A stretch of DNA of 12,353 bases from an uncultured Collinsella sp. (GTDB lineage: Bacteria > Actinomycetota > Coriobacteriia > Coriobacteriales > Coriobacteriaceae). The notes beneath the pieces are model-generated. The model saw nothing but the letters and a program-made list of their open reading frames with translations, ran no database searches and was not told where the DNA came from. Of the stretch, positions 5,891 through 10,717 are shown one piece after another (position 1 is the stretch's first letter; each line of letters opens with the position of its first letter). The stretch spans positions 1 through 12,353 of the forward strand of contig USHZ01000044.1 of assembly GCA_900554595.1 (NCBI GenBank). Direction: 5' to 3'. Made by a program: the position numbers and the translations under genes.

Positions 5891-5943
5891 AGTCATTGGG
5901 GGCATATGGTTGACTAGTCATTTAAGTCTGTCCCCAATGACTA
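5890..5943. repeat. Inverted repeat with GGGACAGACTT core, copy 3
   Basis: TAGTCATTGGGG (5890-5901) and CCCCAATGACTA (5932-5943) are perfect 12-bp inverted arms 30 bases apart. Between them lie a 10-bp palindrome TGACTAGTCA (5911-5920), which reuses the TGACTA of the arms, and, on the minus strand, the core GGGACAGACTT (5924-5934). The element fills the gap between the nhaA terminator and the stop codon of the minus-strand gene almost exactly, sharing one base with the terminator arm. Confidence 0.65.
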
Positions 5944-5946
5944 GGT

Positions 5947-6201
5947 TTATTCCACCGTTCCGTAGACGGCGCCCCAGCCGTGGGCGGCCAAGGCGGAGTT
6001 GAGCTGGTCGCAAAGTGACTGGCGGTCGTAATAGCCGGGCGGTAGCAGGTTGACGATTTCCATGAGATCGGGCGCCAGGTCCAAGATTTCGGCCTGTACG
6101 ATCAAATCGAGGCGGTCGATGGCGTGGCGGTCGTAAAACAGTCCGTCGACCAGGCGCTGCAGGTCGCCGAATTCCTCGGCCTGAAACGATCCGTACTCCA
6201 T
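5947..6201 (-). CDS. Hypothetical protein, 84 residues
   Basis: I do not recognise this gene. It encodes a small, acidic, probably soluble protein with no signal peptide, membrane segment or cysteine motif. Residues 10-50 look helical and amphipathic (for example LQRLVDGLFYDRHAIDRLDL, then AEILDLAPDLMEIVNLL). A PPGYYDR turn leads into a second helix, QSLCDQLNSALAAHG, and a short aromatic tail. That helix-turn-helix-like layout is suggestive but too weak to call DNA binding. The start at 6201 has AGGAGG 4 bases upstream; an in-frame ATG 17 codons earlier lacks a site. It is isolated on the minus strand, convergent with nhaA and divergent from the aminotransferase. The clear ribosome binding site and gene-like composition support a real gene. 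Confidence 0.72.
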   Translation of the reverse strand: MEYGSFQAEEFGDLQRLVDGLFYDRHAIDRLDLIVQAEILDLAPDLMEIVNLLPPGYYDRQSLCDQLNSALAAHGWGAVYGTVE

Positions 6202-6303
6202 AGTGCCTCCTTGGGCGCCCCACGCCGGCATGCGCGGCGATTCGTAATTCATTGCGATGAACTTAATCTATCACGGCTTCATAACGTTGCGGCGGTGGCG
6301 GTC

Positions 6304-6309
6304 TATACT
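6304..6309 (+). promoter_or_regulatory. -10 hexamer for the aminotransferase
   Basis: TATACT lies 41 bases before the start codon at 6351, which would give a leader of about 35 bases. The same hexamer precedes gntR and tatA. A matching -35 is not clear; TTCATA at 6278-6283 is 20 bases away. Confidence 0.45.
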
Positions 6310-6350
6310 TAGACGAACTGCAACGTACCGCTTCGCGAAAGGTCGCACCC

Positions 6351-7655
6351 ATGCAGACGATCTACCAGAAGATGGAAACCACCGAACTCGATGCCGCCAT
6401 CGAGGCACTCAAAGCCGAGGTCGCCGAGGTCAAGGCCAAGGGCCTGGCGCTCGACATGGCCCGCGGCAAGCCGTCGCCCTCCCAGGTGGACATCTCGCGC
6501 CCCATGCTCGATATCCTCAACGCCGACGCCGATCTGCACGACGGCAACGTCGACTGCTCCAACTACGGCTGCTTTGAGGGCATTCCCTCGGCACGCAAGC
6601 TGGCGGGGGAGTTCCTGGGTTGCCCTGCCGAGCAGACGCTCGTACTGGGCTCGTCGAGCCTGCTGATCGAGCATGACATCGCCGGCATGTTCTGGCGTTG
6701 TGGCTCGTGCGGCAGCGAGCCCTGGGACGCCTACGAGGCCGCGCACGACGGCAAGAAGGTCAAGTTCCTGTGCCCTGTTCCCGGCTACGATCGCCACTTT
6801 GGCATCACCGCCGACTTGGGCATCGAGAACGTCCCCGTCGCGATGACCGACAACGGCCCCGACATGGACGAGATCGAGCGCCTCGTTGCCGCCGACGATT
6901 CCATCAAGGGTATCTGGTGCGTGCCCAAGTATTCCAACCCCACGGGCATTACCTTCAGCGAGGACACTGTGCGCCGCCTGGTCGAGATGCCCACGGCCGC
7001 GCCCGATTTCCGCATCTTCTGGGACAACGCCTACTGCGTGCACGACCTGTACGACGAGACCGACGAGCTCGCCAACATCTTTGACCTCGCTCGCGCGGCG
7101 GGCACCGAGGATCGCGTGGTGGCATTCGCCTCGACGTCCAAGATCACCTTCCCGGGCGCCGGCATCGGCTTTATCGGTGCGAGCCCCGCGGTTATCGCCG
7201 AGTTCTCCAAGCGCCTGAAGGCCGGCCTCATCAGCGCCGACAAGCTCAACCAGCTGCGTCACGTGCGCTTCCTTCCCACCATCGAGGCGGTCAAGGAGCA
7301 CATGAAAAAGCATGCCGAGTTCCTGCGCCCGCGCTTTGAGGCCGTCGAGCGCAAGCTCACCGAGGGCTTGGGCGACACGGGCTGTGCCACCTGGACGCAC
7401 CCCCGCGGCGGCTACTTTGTGAGCTTCGATGGTCCCGAGGGCTCGGCCCAGAAGGTCGCCGCGCTTTGCGCCGACCTGGGCGTCAAGCTCACGCCGGCCG
7501 GTGCTACCTGGCCCTATGGCAAGGACCCGCGCGACACCAACATCCGCATCGCGCCGAGCTATCCCACGGTCGAGGACCTGGAGGCCGCGCTCGATGTGCT
7601 GGTGCTGGCCGTCAAGCTCGTCACTGCCGAGCTTGCGCGTGCCGAGCGCGCCTAG
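6351..7655 (+). CDS. Aminotransferase, aspartate aminotransferase 1c / MocR-like subgroup
   Basis: This 434-residue PLP enzyme probably transfers the amino group between aspartate and 2-oxoglutarate, linking oxaloacetate to amino acid synthesis. The fold-type I landmarks are present: a substrate-region NYGCFEGIPSARKLAGEFLG (71-90), PLP-phosphate contacts near GSSSLLIEHD (100-109), KYSNPTGITF (193-202) with Asn196, FWDNAYCVHDLY with Asp225 and Tyr228, and the Schiff-base Lys264 in FASTSKITFPGAGIGF. An arginine in NIRIAPSYP near the C terminus is the likely carboxylate binder. The DMARGKPSPSQVD start and these motifs fit the compact aspartate aminotransferase subgroup known from Corynebacterium rather than the classic E. 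coli type. No DNA-binding domain is fused, so it is not a MocR regulator. GAAAGG lies 8 bases before the start. Other 2-oxo acid substrates are possible. Confidence 0.88.
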   Translation: MQTIYQKMETTELDAAIEALKAEVAEVKAKGLALDMARGKPSPSQVDISRPMLDILNADADLHDGNVDCSNYGCFEGIPSARKLAGEFLGCPAEQTLVLGSSSLLIEHDIAGMFWRCGSCGSEPWDAYEAAHDGKKVKFLCPVPGYDRHFGITADLGIENVPVAMTDNGPDMDEIERLVAADDSIKGIWCVPKYSNPTGITFSEDTVRRLVEMPTAAPDFRIFWDNAYCVHDLYDETDELANIFDLARAAGTEDRVVAFASTSKITFPGAGIGFIGASPAVIAEFSKRLKAGLISADKLNQLRHVRFLPTIEAVKEHMKKHAEFLRPRFEAVERKLTEGLGDTGCATWTHPRGGYFVSFDGPEGSAQKVAALCADLGVKLTPAGATWPYGKDPRDTNIRIAPSYPTVEDLEAALDVLVLAVKLVTAELARAERA

Positions 7656-7720
7656 CGCGTATGGCCCCGCAAGTCCGGCCCAGTACTATCCGCACTTTCG
7701 ATACGTAAAGGAGCGTATAC

Positions 7721-8035
7721 ATGGATTTGGGTATTTCCACCAACCCCACGCCAGAGCTCTACACCATTAAGGTCACCGGCGAGATCGATATCTCTAACGC
7801 CGATAGCCTGCGTAATGCCATCGACCTGGCGCTCGAGCAGCCCACTGAGGCCGTTGAGCTCGATTTTGCCCAGGTGAGCTACATCGATTCGACGGGCATT
7901 GGCGTGCTCGTGGGAGCTGCACACCACGCGGTCGACCACGGCAAGCGCTTTAGCTGCACCAATGTGCAGCCCCCGGTGATGCGCGTGGTTCAGCTGTTGG
8001 GTGTCGACCAGGAGATTTCGATCACCGCTGCATAA
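7721..8035 (+). CDS. STAS-domain anti-sigma factor antagonist (SpoIIAA/RsbV-like)
   Basis: This 104-residue cytosolic protein is a single STAS domain. Such proteins bind a partner kinase that otherwise holds a sigma factor and are switched off by phosphorylation of one serine. The pattern is clear: a first strand YTIKVTGEIDISNADSL (14-30), then LDFAQVSYIDSTGIGVLV (47-64) with the phosphorylatable Ser57 after Asp56, and a C-terminal helix MRVVQLLGVDQEI. AAAGGAG lies 7 bases before the start. No RsbW/SpoIIAB-type kinase, PP2C phosphatase or sigma factor gene is next to it, so the partners must be elsewhere or absent, and the role (stress response, cell envelope or other) cannot be read from here. 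It lies 65 bases after the aminotransferase and may have its own promoter. Confidence 0.9.
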   Translation: MDLGISTNPTPELYTIKVTGEIDISNADSLRNAIDLALEQPTEAVELDFAQVSYIDSTGIGVLVGAAHHAVDHGKRFSCTNVQPPVMRVVQLLGVDQEISITAA

Positions 8036-8079
8036 TCATTGCCCCCAAAAGGGCGTGCCGTATGGCATATGTTTGTGAT

Positions 8080-8107
8080 GCGCTCGGACGTTTTGGCGTC
8101 CGAGCGC
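8080..8107. other. Perfect 11-bp hairpin between the STAS gene and tatA
   Basis: GCGCTCGGACG (8080-8090) and CGTCCGAGCGC (8097-8107) pair perfectly around TTTTGG. It begins 44 bases after the STAS stop codon and no T-run follows, so termination would be Rho-assisted or weak. The 3' arm directly abuts the TATACT hexamer at 8108-8113, so the symmetry could also be an operator over the tat promoter. Confidence 0.55.
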
Positions 8108-8113
8108 TATACT
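8108..8113 (+). promoter_or_regulatory. -10 hexamer for the tat-hyp run
   Basis: TATACT lies 75 bases before the tatA start at 8189 and would give a leader of about 70 bases. It matches the hexamers before gntR and the aminotransferase. No clear -35 is seen; the expected position falls inside the adjoining inverted repeat. Confidence 0.4.
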
Positions 8114-8188
8114 TGACCGAATGAATAGACGAGTTCCGGCCGAATGGCGCGGTGCGGGCTCGACTCACATCGAGCCTTGGAGGTATGT

Positions 8189-8770
8189 GTGTTTGGTATT
8201 GGAGAGGGTGAGCTCGCGATCATCGTGGTCTTCGGCTTTTTGCTGTTTGGCCCGGATAAGCTCCCGCAGATGGGCCGTACGATCGGCCGTGCCATCCGTC
8301 AGTTCCGCGAGACGCAGGAAAAGATGACGGCCGTTGTTCAGTCCGAGATAATCGATCCGGTGAGCGAGGCCGCTTCGGCCCCGGTCAAGCCCAAGAAGGC
8401 TGCCGTCGATGACGATTCCGATGCGGACGAGGACGCCGCCGAGACGGCCGCGCCAGCAAAGAAGGAGACCTTTGCCGAGCGTCGCGCCCGTCTTGCTGCC
8501 GAGAAGGCCGCAAGCGAGGGTGCCGTTGAGGACGAGAATGCTGCCGAGGAGACGGAGGCCGATGCCGCCGCCGGGTCCGCCGATGCCGCCGCCGAGTCCG
8601 CTTCCGCTGCAGAGTCGGAGCCCGAGCCCGAGCCGGCAGAGCCCACGACGGCTGATCTCTACGCCCGTCGTCCCCGCAAGCGCAAGGCCGTCGTCGACCA
8701 GCTCGCCCGCGAGCTCGAGGCCGAGGACGACACCGCTACCGCCGACGCCCCGAAGGGAGGCGATGAGTAA
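8189..8770 (+). CDS. tatA: Twin-arginine translocase subunit TatA/TatB family
   Basis: This 193-residue membrane protein is the pore-forming or receptor partner of TatC in export of folded proteins. The N-terminal helix FGIGEGELAIIVVFGFLLFGP (2-22) is followed by the hinge and amphipathic helix DKLPQMGRTIGRAIRQFRE (23-41). Phe20-Gly21-Pro22 at the hinge is TatA-like, while the length and the early Glu8 recall TatB. A long tail, about residues 65-165, is low-complexity Ala/Glu/Asp with a SEPEPEPAEP tract. The tail ends in a basic RRPRKRKAVVDQ stretch. I start it at GTG 8189 because GGAGG lies 5 bases upstream and the protein then begins at the conserved membrane helix; the earlier in-frame ATG at 8144 adds an uncharacteristic leader and has no site. 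No second TatA/B gene is in the window, so this may serve both roles. Its stop overlaps the tatC start (TAATG). Confidence 0.85.
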   Translation: MFGIGEGELAIIVVFGFLLFGPDKLPQMGRTIGRAIRQFRETQEKMTAVVQSEIIDPVSEAASAPVKPKKAAVDDDSDADEDAAETAAPAKKETFAERRARLAAEKAASEGAVEDENAAEETEADAAAGSADAAAESASAAESEPEPEPAEPTTADLYARRPRKRKAVVDQLARELEAEDDTATADAPKGGDE

Positions 8771-9561
8771 TGCCTATCGGACCCGCGCGCATGCCGCTCT
8801 TCGATCATCTGGGAGAGCTTCGTCGCCGCCTGACCATCGTGGTCGTGTCGGTGTTTGCCGCCGCTATCATGCTGTATTTCGCCACACCCGTGGTGCTCGA
8901 CATCCTGAAAGACCCCATCCGCTCCTTTGTGCCGGACGGTAAGTTCTACATCACCACCACACTCGGCGGTTTTGGCCTGCGCTTCTCGCTGGCCATCAAG
9001 ATGGCCGTGGTCATGTGCACGCCCATGATCATCTGGCAGATCCTGGCATTTTTCCTGCCGGCGCTGCGCCCCAACGAGCGCAAGTGGGTCGTGCCCACGG
9101 TGCTCGCCTCGACGGTGCTGTTCTTCCTGGGCGCCATCTTTTGCTACTTCATCATTATCCCGGCAGGCTTTGAGTGGCTCATCGGCGAAACCTCGGCTGT
9201 CGCCACGTCGCTGCCCGATCTTGAGGACTACGTCAACATGGAGCTGCTCTTTATGATCGGCTTTGGTGTGGCGTTTGAGCTGCCGCTCATCATCTTCTAC
9301 CTGTCCGTCTTCCATTTCGTGTCCTACGCGGCTTTCCGCAGTGCATGGCGTTACGTATACGTTGGCCTGCTCGTGGGCTCGGCTGTGATCACGCCCGACG
9401 GCTCGCCCGTTACGCTGGGTCTCATGTATGGCGCCCTGCTTTCGCTCTACGAGATTTCGCTCGCCATCGCCCGCGTGGTCATTACCGCGCGCGAGGGCAA
9501 GGAGGGCCTGTTCGTGAGCCGTCTGGACCTGTTCTCGGACGACGAGGACGATGAGGAGTAA
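8770..9561 (+). CDS. tatC: Sec-independent protein translocase TatC
   Basis: This 263-residue polytopic membrane protein recognises the twin-arginine signal peptide and nucleates the Tat complex. Six hydrophobic segments are visible. Diagnostic residues include MPLFDHLGELRRRL at the N terminus (8-21, with the HLxELR motif), FFLPALRPNERKWV (94-107) with Glu103, and VITPDGSPVTLGLM in the fifth helix region. The C terminus is short and very acidic (SDDEDDEE). The start overlaps the tatA stop by one base, with GGGAGG upstream inside tatA, so the two are translationally coupled. hypA follows after 6 bases. Assignment is firm. Confidence 0.96.
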   Translation: MPIGPARMPLFDHLGELRRRLTIVVVSVFAAAIMLYFATPVVLDILKDPIRSFVPDGKFYITTTLGGFGLRFSLAIKMAVVMCTPMIIWQILAFFLPALRPNERKWVVPTVLASTVLFFLGAIFCYFIIIPAGFEWLIGETSAVATSLPDLEDYVNMELLFMIGFGVAFELPLIIFYLSVFHFVSYAAFRSAWRYVYVGLLVGSAVITPDGSPVTLGLMYGALLSLYEISLAIARVVITAREGKEGLFVSRLDLFSDDEDDEE

Positions 9562-9567
9562 ATCGGT

Positions 9568-9924
9568 ATGCACGAGGTTGGCATTGTCAACGGCATACTC
9601 GATACAGTGATTCGCGCGGCGCGTGGGGCGGGGGCCTCGCGCGCCGTTTTGGTAACGCTGCGTATCGGGGATATGACCGAGGTCGTGCGCGAGGCGCTCG
9701 ACTTTGCGTGGGAGACGTTTCGCGACGAGGACCCGCTCACGCGCGGCTGCGAGCTTGCCGTGGAGGAGGTCCATCCACAAAGCGAGTGTCTGGACTGCGG
9801 CGAGGTTTTCGACCACGATCGCTTCCACTGTCGCTGTCCCCAGTGTGGTGGTGCCAACGTGCGCCTACTGCACGGCCGCGAGCTCGATATCGCAAGTATC
9901 GAAATCGAAACCCCCGACGATTAG
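9568..9924 (+). CDS. hypA: Hydrogenase nickel incorporation protein HypA
   Basis: This 118-residue cytosolic metallochaperone delivers Ni2+ to [NiFe] hydrogenase together with HypB. It begins with MHE, where His2 and the N terminus bind nickel. The structural zinc site is two CxxC pairs: Cys74 and Cys77 (SECLDCGE) and Cys90 and Cys93 (CRCPQCGG). An additional Cys88 precedes the second pair. Length equals that of the family. GAGGAG lies 9 bases upstream, inside the end of tatC, and the gap to tatC is 6 bases, so they are almost certainly cotranscribed. HybF-type paralogues have the same layout. Urease use is less likely without urease genes nearby. Confidence 0.95.
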   Translation: MHEVGIVNGILDTVIRAARGAGASRAVLVTLRIGDMTEVVREALDFAWETFRDEDPLTRGCELAVEEVHPQSECLDCGEVFDHDRFHCRCPQCGGANVRLLHGRELDIASIEIETPDD

Positions 9925-9948
9925 CCCGCCAGCCATCTGGGGACGGAG

Positions 9949-9954
9949 TATAAA
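9949..9954 (+). promoter_or_regulatory. Possible internal -10 before hypB
   Basis: TATAAA in the 55-base hypA-hypB gap matches the -10 consensus at five of six positions, 25 bases before the hypB start. No -35 is evident, so it may be chance or a weak internal promoter. Confidence 0.25.
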
Positions 9955-9979
9955 GGGGCCAAAGTAAGGAGCGCTAAGT

Positions 9980-10663
9980 ATGGCCGAGAAAACGATTGAT
10001 ATTGCATCGCCGATCTTGTCGCGCAATGAGCGCCTGGCAGATCAGCTACGTCAGCGATTTGAGCAGACGAACACCTACGTGATCAATGTGCTGTCGAGCC
10101 CCGGCTCGGGTAAGACCACCACGATTCTGGGCACCAACGAGCGCCTGCGCGACAAAGCCGGCCTACGCTGTGCCGTCATCGAGGGCGATATCGCCTCGGA
10201 TGTCGACGCCATCACCATGAAGGAAGCCGGCATGCCCGCCATCCAGATCAACACGGGCGGCCTGTGCCACCTCGAGGGCAACATGATCATGGAGGCTGTC
10301 GATGCCTTCGACCAGGCTGTGGGTCTGGAGAACATCGACGTCATCTTTATCGAAAACGTGGGTAACCTGGTCTGCCCAGTCGACTTTGACCTGGGCGAGA
10401 ACCTGTCCATCATGATCCTCTCGGTGCCCGAGGGCGACGACAAGCCCATCAAGTACCCGGGCATCTTCCAACACGCCGGCGCGCAGTTGCTCAACAAGGT
10501 CGACGTGGCCCCGGCTTTCGATTTTGACATGGATAGGTATACTAAGACACTCGATGACCTCAATCCGCAGGCGCCGCGGTTTGCCGTGAGCGCGCGCAAG
10601 GGCGAGGGCATGGATGCCTGGTGCGATTGGCTCATCGGGCAGATTGAGCAAGCAAGGGCGTAA
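9980..10663 (+). CDS. hypB: Hydrogenase nickel incorporation GTPase HypB
   Basis: This 227-residue SIMIBI-class GTPase uses GTP hydrolysis to drive nickel transfer to the hydrogenase large subunit with HypA and SlyD. The P-loop is SSPGSGKTT (39-47), the switch I region VIEGDIASDVDA (67-77), and guanine recognition LNKVD (171-175). The metal site of the G domain is kept: Cys96-His97 in GGLCHLEG and Cys132 in NLVCP. The N terminus lacks both the CxxCGC motif of E. coli HypB and the His-rich nickel store of other species, so only the shared metal site remains. AAGGAG lies 8 bases before the start. The gap after hypA is 55 bases. hypCDEF and the hydrogenase itself are not in the window. Confidence 0.95.
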   Translation: MAEKTIDIASPILSRNERLADQLRQRFEQTNTYVINVLSSPGSGKTTTILGTNERLRDKAGLRCAVIEGDIASDVDAITMKEAGMPAIQINTGGLCHLEGNMIMEAVDAFDQAVGLENIDVIFIENVGNLVCPVDFDLGENLSIMILSVPEGDDKPIKYPGIFQHAGAQLLNKVDVAPAFDFDMDRYTKTLDDLNPQAPRFAVSARKGEGMDAWCDWLIGQIEQARA

Positions 10664-10717
10664 GTCGGCCGCCATACGGGTGGGCGTAGCCGCAGAGATA
10701 CGAGATAGGAGCCTCTT

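Noticed and set aside
6309..7400. Long minus-strand open frame over the aminotransferase
   Set aside because: Shadow of a gene with an intact PLP-enzyme motif set.
8144..8188. Earlier ATG for tatA
   Set aside because: It would place a hydrophilic 15-residue leader before the membrane helix; the GTG at 8189 has GGAGG at a good distance and gives the normal Tat N terminus.
8390..8660. Alanine/glutamate-rich repeats in tatA as a tandem repeat array
   Set aside because: The tract is low-complexity coding for an acidic tail with no fixed repeat unit.
8659..9828. Long minus-strand open frame over tatC and hypA
   Set aside because: Its His/Asp/Gln-rich translation is the antisense of tatC and hypA; no supporting start site or family.
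9937..9954. GGGGACGGAG in the hypA-hypB gap as a fourth repeat copy
   Set aside because: It departs from the core after GGGAC and has no inverted arms.
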